24,151 bases of DNA from Pseudomonadota bacterium (GTDB lineage Bacteria > Pseudomonadota > Alphaproteobacteria > Rhizobiales > Hyphomicrobiaceae), in the NCBI GenBank assembly GCA_021813195.1, contig JAKALI010000009.1:1-24151 (forward strand), read 5' to 3'. The position numbers and the translations under genes were made by a program. Positions 1 through 6,198 of the stretch are shown piece by piece. The number at the start of each line of letters is the position of its first letter. Positions within the stretch are counted from its first letter, which is position 1. The notes below the pieces were generated by a model. The model worked only from the letters and a program-made list of their open reading frames with translations, made no database searches and was not told the origin of the DNA.

Positions 1-2
1 CC

Positions 3-1631
3 GTTCGCGCCGAGGACTCGTTCGATTTCCAGAATCCCGATTACGTGTCGATTTTCCAGGCGCGCATTGACCGGCTGAATCGCATCCGCAAGAACCCATC
101 GCAACTCCAGTATCTGCGCGCGTACTATCGTGAGCACATTGCGGACTTCATCAACGATTGGGGTTGCACACTTGACCCGCGCAATGTCGCGCGAGGGTTG
201 CCAGCGTTTTTGCCGTTCGTGCTGATGCCGAAACAGCGCGAGCTCGTTGATTGGATCATCGCGCGCTGGAAAAAAAACGAATCTGGAATTGTCGAGAAAA
301 GCCGTGATGTTGGCGCTAGCTGGACGGCGATGGCTGTGTCGATTTCGCTGTGCCTGTTCTACGACGGCATCGCTGTCGGTTTTGGCTCTGCAAAAGAAGA
401 CAAGCTCGACCGGTCCGGCGATCCAGATACGCTGTTTGCCAAGGGCCGCATGTTCATCGAAGGCTTGCCGCCTGAGTTTCGCGCCGGATTCAACGGCGAC
501 AAGGATAGTCTCTACATGCGAATGATATTTCGCGCGACTGGCTCAAGCATTACTGGCGAAGCCGGCGACAACATCGGCCGCGGCGGTCGCAAGAGCATTT
601 TTCTGGTAGACGAGTCGGCTCATCTTGAGCATCCAGAACTTGTAGATGCGTCGCTGATTGCCAATACTGACTGCCGCATCGATTTAAGTTCCGTAAACGG
701 AATGGACAACAGCTTCGCGCGTCGGCGGCATTCGGGGAATTATCCGGTTTTCACGTTCCACTATCGCGACGACTTGCGCAAAGACGACGAGTGGCGCGAA
801 CGCAAACAGGCGACGACGGACACGATTACCTGGAATGCGGAATACGAGCTTGATTATTTGGCGTCTCGCGAAGGCGTCATCATCCCGCCCGCGCATGTAC
901 AGGCCGCGATCGACGCTCACAAAAAGCTACGTATCACGCCCTCTGGAACGAAAGAAGGCGCGCTCGATGTTGCCGATGAAGGTAAGGATCTGAATGCCTT
1001 CGCGGCCAGACATGGAATCCTCGTGACGCATTGTGAGGCGTGGCGCGGCAAGGGATCATTCCTCCACGAGACGGCCGAGCGAGCATATTTGCTCGCTGAC
1101 GAAATGTTGCTCGAAAGTTTCTGTTATGATGCCGAAGCGATGGGCGCGGGCATCCGTAGCGATGTCGAGCGCATTGAACAACGCCGAAAAACAGAGCGAC
1201 TACGGCGCGTGAAAGTGCATCCATATCGCGGGTCTGCCGAAGTATTCAATCCGGGCGCTATCGTTCCCGGCACCGAGCGCACCGCGAAGGATATGTTCCA
1301 GAATTTCAAGGCGCAGTCGCACTGGGAACTCAAGCGTAGATTTGCAGAAACTGCGCGCGCCGTGCTACAAGGCGCGGAGGATTACGATCCCGAGCTGATC
1401 ATCAGCATAGATTCAGCGATTCCAGACTTGAGCAAACTATGCATTGAGTTATCGCAGGCGCAATGGAAGATCTCGGCGACGGGGAAACTGATGGTGGACA
1501 AAAAACCCGAGGGCGCGGCGTCTCCGAATATGGCCGATTCCATAGTGATGCTGATGGCTCCGCGTGCGCGTGCGATGAAGATCAGCGATTCTGTGTTCGA
1601 CGAATTTGACCCACGAACGAGGGTATTCTGA
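3..1631 (+). CDS. Phage terminase large subunit (5' end outside or at window edge)
   Basis: DNA-packaging motor: ATPase plus nuclease that docks on the portal and cuts concatemeric DNA. Numbering from the GTG at 45: deviant Walker A EKSRDVGAS at 84-92, Walker B IFLVDE at 185-190, coupling motif SSVNG at about 215-219, and RNase H-like nuclease acidic residues D308 (ALDVADEG), D362 (CYDAEAMG) and D498 (NMADSIV). The frame stays open from the GTG at 45 to the left edge, and the residues there (DFQNPDY) look like the normal N-terminus of this family, so the true start is probably upstream and the gene is partial. Its TGA overlaps the next ATG by one base. Family assignment is confident; the exact subfamily is not known. 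Confidence 0.93.
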   Translation, partial: VRAEDSFDFQNPDYVSIFQARIDRLNRIRKNPSQLQYLRAYYREHIADFINDWGCTLDPRNVARGLPAFLPFVLMPKQRELVDWIIARWKKNESGIVEKSRDVGASWTAMAVSISLCLFYDGIAVGFGSAKEDKLDRSGDPDTLFAKGRMFIEGLPPEFRAGFNGDKDSLYMRMIFRATGSSITGEAGDNIGRGGRKSIFLVDESAHLEHPELVDASLIANTDCRIDLSSVNGMDNSFARRRHSGNYPVFTFHYRDDLRKDDEWRERKQATTDTITWNAEYELDYLASREGVIIPPAHVQAAIDAHKKLRITPSGTKEGALDVADEGKDLNAFAARHGILVTHCEAWRGKGSFLHETAERAYLLADEMLLESFCYDAEAMGAGIRSDVERIEQRRKTERLRRVKVHPYRGSAEVFNPGAIVPGTERTAKDMFQNFKAQSHWELKRRFAETARAVLQGAEDYDPELIISIDSAIPDLSKLCIELSQAQWKISATGKLMVDKKPEGAASPNMADSIVMLMAPRARAMKISDSVFDEFDPRTRVF

Positions 1632-1885
1632 TGCCACTCACAGAGAAAGGTCGAGAAATTAAGCGCGCGCTCGTGAAGGAATACGGACATAAAAAGGGCA
1701 AACAAGTACTGTACGCCGGCAAAAACAAGGGAACGTTTACTGGCATCGATTCGCAGCGCGGCAAGGATGCGCTCAACAAAGCCATCGCGGCTGGTACGCG
1801 CGAAATGGAAGGCCAGAAGCAGGCGAAGGCGCTGTTAGAAGGCAAATACGTGTCGGGTCGGGATAGGGCGAAGGTGCGGAGATGA
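1631..1885 (+). CDS. Small basic phage protein next to terminase
   Basis: An 84-residue, lysine/arginine-rich protein of unknown function. Its start overlaps the terminase stop (TGATG), implying translational coupling. It has the pattern EYGHKKGKQVLYAGKNKG followed by GKDA and a C-terminal YVSGRDR motif. Small proteins with a KYG-x-KG core are common beside phage packaging genes. A second protein at 13181-13495 shares the YG-x-KG, RGKDA and YVSGR elements, so the two may be distant paralogues. No catalytic motif or membrane segment is visible. The coding call is firm because of the overlap and codon use; no function is proposed. Confidence 0.8.
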   Translation: MPLTEKGREIKRALVKEYGHKKGKQVLYAGKNKGTFTGIDSQRGKDALNKAIAAGTREMEGQKQAKALLEGKYVSGRDRAKVRR

Positions 1886-2067
1886 GCGATCAAGCTGAAT
1901 TCAAGATAGGCGACGTTGTTTGCTTAAAGTCTGGCGGTCCCAAAATGACCGTCACGGACATAGATTCTGATGTTATTTTGTGCGTTTGGTTTAACGGGAC
2001 TGAATTTAGGCAGGAGGGATGCATTCCGGAAATCATTACTGTCTACGATACTTCCCTGGGAATCTAA
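1882..2067 (+). CDS. YodC-like (DUF2158) small protein
   Basis: A 61-residue protein overlapping the previous gene by 4 bases (ATGA). It matches the YodC/DUF2158 family pattern: FKIGDVVCLKSGGPKMTV, then a central CVWFNG and a short C-terminal strand. The family is a small beta-barrel of unknown role found in enterobacteria and many phages. Sequence length and the invariant GGPxMTV core agree with the family. Local base composition is slightly more A+T-rich than the neighbours, which may mean a recent arrival. Likely an accessory gene, not a virion part. Confidence 0.8.
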   Translation: MSDQAEFKIGDVVCLKSGGPKMTVTDIDSDVILCVWFNGTEFRQEGCIPEIITVYDTSLGI

Positions 2068-2071
2068 TATC

Positions 2072-2260
2072 ATGCGCTCCCGCGACTCCCTGTTCTCAAA
2101 TCCACAACTCCCGCTCACTCGCGCCGCTGGTCTGAAGCGCCAGGTGAGCGGCGTCATCGCCGCCAAGAAGTCTCCACCCCGACGCGCGCAGCCGCTCGGC
2201 ATCGAGGCGCGCGACATTGGCCGCGGTGCCGTTCTCATCACCAAGCCGCGCGCAAAGTGA
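2072..2260 (+). CDS. Small basic hypothetical protein
   Basis: 62 residues from the ATG at 2072, preceded by TGGGAAT as a weak ribosome site. Rich in Arg, Lys and Ala; no recognised domain. It ends in a TGA that overlaps a GTG start by four bases (GTGA at 2257-2260), the usual arrangement in this operon, which supports real translation. The open frame extends upstream to 1970, but that part is a shadow of the YodC-like gene. Function unknown. Confidence 0.6.
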   Translation: MRSRDSLFSNPQLPLTRAAGLKRQVSGVIAAKKSPPRRAQPLGIEARDIGRGAVLITKPRAK

Positions 2261-2511
2261 GCCATCATGCCGACGAAACGCAAGCCGGGTCGCCCCAAGG
2301 GATCGAAGAATCGCAAACACCAGGCGACGAAGGCGCGCGAGCTGCGGACGCCGCCCCAGTCCCGCAAGCCATCCCGATCCCGCAGGCTATCCCGATCCGC
2401 TACGTCGTCCACGCCATCATCGCGCGCGCGCAGTCCGAGCAGCACTACCGCGCGCTCTACGCCAAAGCGCGCCAGGAAGCCGCAGACGCCGCTCGAGGTG
2501 GCGCAGGCTAA
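2257..2511 (+). CDS. Small ORF overlapping the portal 5' extension; possible -1 frameshifted AT-hook gene
   Basis: An 84-codon frame starting with a GTG that overlaps the previous stop (GTGA). Its second half (AIPIRYVVHAIIARAQSEQH, then an alanine-rich helix) has codon use typical of this genome, with C or G at most third positions. Its first half looks less natural than the +1 frame read from the ATG at 2267, which gives an AT-hook-like start (MPTKRKPGRPKGSKNRK). The most economical reading is one small DNA-binding-type protein whose frame changes by -1 around 2350-2370, either by an indel or by recoding. The alternative is two overlapping frames. It ends 14 bases inside the likely portal start. 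Confidence 0.5.
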   Translation: MSHHADETQAGSPQGIEESQTPGDEGARAADAAPVPQAIPIPQAIPIRYVVHAIIARAQSEQHYRALYAKARQEAADAARGGAG

Positions 2512-3985
2512 GCAGCTCAAGCTCGCCAGCGTTCTCGCTGGGAGCGCGGCGCCCGTCGATCCCTACGCGCGCAAGCTGCAGTTGCCGAAGCTGCCGAGCG
2601 GCAAGAAAGTCGGCAGCGGCATGGCGATGGACGATCTCGGCCCTGGCGCTGGCGGAACGGCTGCGTTTCCCTATCAGGGCTATTTCGGCCTCAACTCGTT
2701 TGCGCTGTACTTTCCCGGCTATCCGTATCTTGCCATGCTGGCGCAACGCACGGAGTACATCCAGCCGACGCAGACGCACGCGATGGACATGACGCGCGAG
2801 TGGATTGAGTTCACCACGAAGGGCAAATCCGACAAGGCGAAGAAAATTCAGGAGATCGAGGAGCGGTTCGAGGAGCTGGACATTCAGGGGCTGTTCCGCA
2901 AGGCGATGATGCATGACGGCTTCTACGGCGGCGGACACATCTTCATCGATTTGAAGGGACACGACGATACGAAATTACCGATCGTGCTCGACTCGCGCTC
3001 GATTAAGAAAAACTCTCTCAGGGGATTCCGCAACATCGAGCCGATGTGGGTCACGCCGGTTATGTGGAATTCGTCGCGCGTCGAGCTGCCGAGCTTCTAT
3101 GTGCCGAGCACGTGGTGGGCGCTTGAAACGGAGATGCACCACACGCGGCTCTTGCAGGTCATTTCGCGCGAGGTGCCGGACATTCTGAAGCCGGCGTACA
3201 ACTTCCTCGGCATTTCGCTTTCACAGCTCATTGAACCGTACGTGGATCGCTGGCTGAAGACCGTTGGCGGCGTGAATCAGATGATCAACAACTACTCCTT
3301 GATCGTACTGGCAACGAACATGAGCAGCGTCCTTCAGGATGGCGACAACGGCGCGGATCTGCTCAAGCGTCTGCAATTGGCGCGCGCTCAGGGCAACAAT
3401 ACCGGTGCCTTTGCGATCGACAAGGCCACGGAGGACATCAAGAACGTTCAGGTGAGTTTGAGCGAACTTGCGGCGTTGCAGCAGCAGGCGCTCGAACACA
3501 TGGCCTACCCGACGCACGAACCGCTCGTCGTGCTGACGGGTGTCACGCCATCGGGACTCAATGCGAGTTCGGATGGCGAGATCGAGGTCTACCACGACTG
3601 GAACCGCGCGCAGCAAAATGCGGCGATTCGGCCACGCTTGAAGCAAGTGCTCGACATTGTGCAGCTCGACATGTACGGCAAGATCGACAAGGATATCGGG
3701 TTCAAATTCAAGCCGATCAAGCAGATCACTGGCGAAGTGCTGGCGAACATCAAGAAGACTGAAGCCGAGCAGAACGTCGCGTACATTGATGCTGGCGTCG
3801 TGCTCCCGCAGGAAGTGCGAGAGAAGATTGCGCGCGATGAAGACTCTGGCTTCGACAATTTGGACGTCGAGCGCGTACCGCCAGAACTTGAGGAGCGTCA
3901 GGAAAGCGTCGAGGCCGGTACGGAGGGTAAGGGTGGACAGGTCGGCGGCAAGGAAGCGGGGTTATTCGTGAAGGAGGCGGCGTGA
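2498..3985 (+). CDS. Phage portal protein (DUF1073 / anti-CBASS-type portal family)
   Basis: Forms the dodecameric ring at the packaging vertex. The core pattern of the DUF1073 portals is visible: YFPGYPYLAMLAQRTEY, then DMTREWIEF, a MMHDGFYGGGHIFID segment, and the C-terminal VVLTGVTPSGLNASSDGE and NIKKTEAEQNVAYIDAGV motifs. I chose the GTG at 2498 (about 495 residues) because family members have no long Ser/Arg-rich leader. The frame is open back to an ATG at 2267 (572 residues), but codon use between 2370 and 2500 favours another frame. A glycine/glutamate tail ends the protein. The stop is followed at once by the minus-strand tRNA-like RNA. Confidence 0.9.
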   Translation: MAQAKQLKLASVLAGSAAPVDPYARKLQLPKLPSGKKVGSGMAMDDLGPGAGGTAAFPYQGYFGLNSFALYFPGYPYLAMLAQRTEYIQPTQTHAMDMTREWIEFTTKGKSDKAKKIQEIEERFEELDIQGLFRKAMMHDGFYGGGHIFIDLKGHDDTKLPIVLDSRSIKKNSLRGFRNIEPMWVTPVMWNSSRVELPSFYVPSTWWALETEMHHTRLLQVISREVPDILKPAYNFLGISLSQLIEPYVDRWLKTVGGVNQMINNYSLIVLATNMSSVLQDGDNGADLLKRLQLARAQGNNTGAFAIDKATEDIKNVQVSLSELAALQQQALEHMAYPTHEPLVVLTGVTPSGLNASSDGEIEVYHDWNRAQQNAAIRPRLKQVLDIVQLDMYGKIDKDIGFKFKPIKQITGEVLANIKKTEAEQNVAYIDAGVVLPQEVREKIARDEDSGFDNLDVERVPPELEERQESVEAGTEGKGGQVGGKEAGLFVKEAA

Positions 3986-3992
3986 AAAAATC

Positions 3993-4161
3993 TGCGGCGG
4001 TAGGAGTCGAACCTACATCCCCGCGCGGCCCAAAACTCCTGATCTCCATGTGGGGCTGCTTATCAGGCAGCTTCGACCGATCCCGGTCAGACCGCTTGTG
4101 GTGCCGTGGCCCATCCTTGTGTCGCTATGCCGATAGCCTTTAAGACAAGACCTTCGCCGCA
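3993..4161 (-). ncRNA. tRNA-like structured RNA, minus strand
   Basis: The 200-base gap between portal and minor head gene folds well on the minus strand. The ends pair as TGCGGCG/CGCCGCA (extendable to TCTGCGGCG/CGCCGCAGA). Just inside the 3' strand is a perfect T-arm, GTAGG-TTCGACT-CCTAC, with the consensus T-loop. A 5-bp stem with a 7-base loop, GCTGC-CTGATAA-GCAGC at about 4056-4072, has U33 and an Ile GAU anticodon. Other hairpins are GACCG-GGAT-CGGTC and GCTAT-CGGC-ATAGC. Six T follow the 3' strand. It is not a standard tRNA: 169 nt, no normal D-arm, 38 nt between anticodon arm and T-arm, no CCA. The strand is chosen by T-loop, anticodon loop and T-tract. Expression is not shown. Confidence 0.45.
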
Positions 4162-4185
4162 GACGTTTTCAGTCTACCACGTAGC

Positions 4186-6198
4186 ATGAACCCCATCTAC
4201 CAAACGCGCTTCGAGAAAAACGGCCAGAACGGCAACTGCATGCAGGCCGCGACAGCGTCAATGCTCGACCTACCGCTGCGTTTGGTGCCGAACTTCATCG
4301 AGAGCAGGGACGCCAATAAGCACATGGACGAGTTTTTCGAGGCGATGGGATATCGCGTCGTCGAGCGCCCGAAAGATGCAGTGCCGTCTGGATTCTACTT
4401 CGTGACTGGCATATCGACGCAGGGTCATCAGCACATCGTCATCTATCGCAATGGCGCCCTGGTGCACGATCCAAACCCTAATGGCCGCGGGCTCGTCAAG
4501 ATCGACAAAGTGCTAGAAGTCGTTCCGCGCAAACGTCGGCAGGCGCACGACGCGATGCCGCAGACCATCTTGCGGGCCGTTCATCCCTCGGCGGCGCTCG
4601 AGGCGTGGTATCGGAAAAAGCTCGAGGATATGGTGCACGAGATGGCGCGCTCGATGCTCTGGCATATGCGCGCCGCATGGAAGAGGGCCGATCCTGATAT
4701 TGGATTCGCGGCCGACGAAGCGCCGACGGTGACGCTACGCAAGGCGCTCGAAAAGTGGGGCGTTGCCGCCATCAGGAAATTCGAGAAAGCCGCTGAGGAG
4801 ATCAGCAAGGGATTCGCCGGTCGCGCCATGCGGGACTTCGATTCGCGCTTTCAGAGAATTCTGCGCGCCGCTGGATTCACCGTGAAGTTTGCGCCAACGA
4901 GGGCAATGACCGAGGCGTATCGGTCAGTCATCGCGCAGCAGGTCGGCCTCATCAAGTCGATCCCGCAAAAATTCTTGACCGATGTGCAAACGTCCGTATG
5001 GCAATCGGTGATGAAAGGCTCCGATATGTCGGGGCTCGAAAAAGCCATCAAGCACAACTATGGCGTGACGTGGCGCCGCGCCGGCCTGATCGCGCGGGAC
5101 CAGACGCATAAGGCGCGGGCATTTTTCGAGGAAGCGCGCCGCGCCGAACTCGGTATCACCGAGGCGATTTGGGTGCATTCCGGTGGTGGCCACGAGCCGC
5201 GGCCGGAACACGTCAAATGGGGGCGCGAGAAGAAGCGCTACGACATCAAGAAGGGCATGTGGAGTAGCGTGGATCAGGCGTTTGTGTGGCCTGGGACGGC
5301 AATAAATTGCTTCCCCAGCGACTCACTCATTCATCTCGCTAATGATGTGCGAGTAGCGTACCGGCGTTGGTATTGCGGCAAGTTGGCCGTTATTTCTACG
5401 GACTCTGGAAAAACGATACGAGCGACACCAAATCATCCAATTTTTACACCTCATGGATGGGTCACTATAAAGTCTCTGCGCGAAGGAGACTATGTGTGGG
5501 AGATTCCCGATGAGAGCGTCGGCTGTCAGGGTTTTAGCGCCTCTTTGCCCGGTTTGTGCAAATCTCACATAAAGCAGGCAGTACCCAGCATCGGTGAGAT
5601 ATTTCGCTCTTTGCGGTCCGCCGTAAATACTTCTGTGGCTCACAAAACTCTTGGAGAAGACTTCCACGGCGATGCGATCGCCGATAGCAATGTCGATATT
5701 GTATTTTCCGCAAGCCCTTTGTCCTTCGGCCGGCAATCCGGAGTCTTGCAAAGCCGAAAGAAGTTCCAACTCCCCCATTCCTATAATGCGGGGCTTCGAA
5801 GCAGCTTTTCTGAGCAGTTCATCACTGGACGCTTTCTGGCCTCGTCTAGACTTATTTGCGGCTCGCACGAGAGCCTTTCTGTCCTTGATCGAAGTAGTTT
5901 TCATGCGCTGGAACATGGCGGCACTTCGATTCCGCACGCTGCCGCCAGCAAATTTGATTCTGGAAACTATAGAGGCGCGAGCGATTCCGTATTTCCTGGA
6001 GAGTTCCAAAACGGAAAGTCCGCTTTCATGCTCCCGGCGAATTTGACGCGACTCAGTAAGATCGTATTTGAAGAGTTTGAGGGACATGTATACAACCTCG
6101 AAACCGCGAGCCATTGGTACATTGCAGATGGAATAATAGCACACAATTGCCGTTGTATCAGCCGCTCCGTCTTCACAGGTATGACCGATGTCACTTGA
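4186..6198 (+). CDS. Cysteine-peptidase-like domain fused to MuF minor head protein, interrupted by an intein
   Basis: A 670-residue precursor (390 after splicing). Residues 1-115 resemble small papain-like phage proteins: NGNC with C18, LVPNF, GHQHIVIY with H83, and LVHDPNPNGRGL with D95. Residues from about 124 match MuF minor head proteins: a typical start (MPQTILRAVHPSAALEAWYR), ARDQTHKA near 303-309, WVHSGGGHEPRPEH near 329-342, and the terminal NCRC motif, which is split by the intein after N374. The ATG at 4186 has no clear ribosome site. An internal ATG at 4555 with AGGCG nine bases upstream could give a separate MuF product. MuF proteins sit inside the head near the portal and help assembly or are ejected with DNA. 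The peptidase activity is inferred only from C, H and D spacing. Confidence 0.85.
   Translation: MNPIYQTRFEKNGQNGNCMQAATASMLDLPLRLVPNFIESRDANKHMDEFFEAMGYRVVERPKDAVPSGFYFVTGISTQGHQHIVIYRNGALVHDPNPNGRGLVKIDKVLEVVPRKRRQAHDAMPQTILRAVHPSAALEAWYRKKLEDMVHEMARSMLWHMRAAWKRADPDIGFAADEAPTVTLRKALEKWGVAAIRKFEKAAEEISKGFAGRAMRDFDSRFQRILRAAGFTVKFAPTRAMTEAYRSVIAQQVGLIKSIPQKFLTDVQTSVWQSVMKGSDMSGLEKAIKHNYGVTWRRAGLIARDQTHKARAFFEEARRAELGITEAIWVHSGGGHEPRPEHVKWGREKKRYDIKKGMWSSVDQAFVWPGTAINCFPSDSLIHLANDVRVAYRRWYCGKLAVISTDSGKTIRATPNHPIFTPHGWVTIKSLREGDYVWEIPDESVGCQGFSASLPGLCKSHIKQAVPSIGEIFRSLRSAVNTSVAHKTLGEDFHGDAIADSNVDIVFSASPLSFGRQSGVLQSRKKFQLPHSYNAGLRSSFSEQFITGRFLASSRLICGSHESLSVLDRSSFHALEHGGTSIPHAAASKFDSGNYRGASDSVFPGEFQNGKSAFMLPANLTRLSKIVFEEFEGHVYNLETASHWYIADGIIAHNCRCISRSVFTGMTDVT
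5296..5307 (+). other. Left half of the predicted homing site (N-extein side)
   Basis: ACGGCAATAAAT directly before the intein. Joined to TGCCGT at 6148-6153 it restores ACGGCAATAAATTGCCGT, with perfect 8-bp inverted arms around a central AA. The intein lies 3 bp right of the dyad. This is a plausible target of the antisense nuclease, inferred from symmetry and position. Confidence 0.55.
5323..6087 (-). CDS. Antisense homing endonuclease nested in the intein (HTH + NUMOD-like + Vsr/EDxHD-like nuclease)
   Basis: 254 residues on the minus strand, entirely inside the intein. Residues about 18-47 form a helix-turn-helix (SVLELSRKYGIARASIVSRI). Residues about 66-98 resemble NUMOD-type DNA-binding repeats. 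Residues 104-230 follow the free-standing phage homing nucleases of the Vsr/EDxHD-like PD-(D/E)XK group: E106 (MGELELL), D132 (YNIDIAI), E142 (IAVEVF), then AKYLTDAGYCLLYVRF and a C-terminal WMIW strand. The start at 6087 has GAGG eight bases upstream; the frame is open farther up to 6321 but without a ribosome site. The usual GGxWH after ExF is replaced by SKSFV, so activity is uncertain. The last 30 or so residues lie opposite the N-terminal splicing block and may be a passive extension. Confidence 0.82.
   Translation of the reverse strand: MSLKLFKYDLTESRQIRREHESGLSVLELSRKYGIARASIVSRIKFAGGSVRNRSAAMFQRMKTTSIKDRKALVRAANKSRRGQKASSDELLRKAASKPRIIGMGELELLSALQDSGLPAEGQRACGKYNIDIAIGDRIAVEVFSKSFVSHRSIYGGPQRAKYLTDAGYCLLYVRFAQTGQRGAKTLTADALIGNLPHIVSFAQRLYSDPSMRCKNWMIWCRSYRFSRVRRNNGQLAAIPTPVRYSHIISEMNE
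6096..6099 (-). promoter_or_regulatory. Shine-Dalgarno site of the antisense endonuclease
   Basis: GAGG on the minus strand, eight bases before the ATG at 6087. On the plus strand it is part of the codons for the intein motif YNLE in the conserved C-terminal block. This site decides the choice of the start at 6087 over the ATG at 6114, which lacks a ribosome site. Confidence 0.6.
6133..6161 (-). promoter_or_regulatory. Candidate promoter for the antisense endonuclease
   Basis: Minus strand: -10 TATTAT (6138-6133) preceded by TGC, an extended -10, with a 17-base spacer to CTGATA (6161-6156), which matches four of six bases of the -35 consensus. Transcription would start near 6126, leaving about 40 bases before the ATG. 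The -10 lies in the codons of the last intein residues and the -35 in the C-extein. Found by eye only. Confidence 0.45.
6148..6153 (+). other. Right half of the predicted homing site (C-extein side)
   Basis: TGCCGT, the first six bases after the intein, encoding Cys-Arg of the NCRC motif. It completes the 18-bp inverted repeat with 5296-5307 in an intein-free allele. Because the intein itself starts with TGC, a shorter 5-bp repeat (GCAAT-AA-ATTGC) still remains at 5299-5310. Confidence 0.5.

Larger units (their letters stand above)
5308..6147 (+). mobile_element. Intein (class 1 Hint domain) inside the MuF NCRC motif
   Basis: 280 residues in frame with the host gene. Block A starts with the nucleophile C1 (CFPSDSLIHLAN). 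Block B is TPNHPIFTPHGW with H43. The C-terminal blocks read EGHVYNLETASHWYIADGIIAHN, broken here as EGHVYNLETAS and HWYIADGIIAHN, ending in the penultimate His and terminal Asn, followed by Cys +1. All splicing residues are present, so splicing should restore AIN-CRC. Between the blocks (residues 65-250) lies an acidic segment containing GEDFHGDA, which resembles a segment I recall from other phage minor-head inteins. No sense-strand endonuclease motif is seen. The same DNA carries an endonuclease gene on the other strand. Confidence 0.93.

Noticed and set aside
1924..2520. Minus-strand frame of 198 codons
   Set aside because: No recognisable domain; it covers several small coupled plus-strand genes and is Arg-rich, typical of a shadow frame.
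3993..4020. tRNA 3' end as a phage attachment site
   Set aside because: It lies within the structural operon, with no integrase or duplicated core nearby.
3993..4161. A normal tRNA-Ile or a tmRNA
   Set aside because: Too long and without a D-arm for a tRNA; too short and without the tmRNA 5' consensus or a usable tag frame. Kept as an unassigned tRNA-like RNA.
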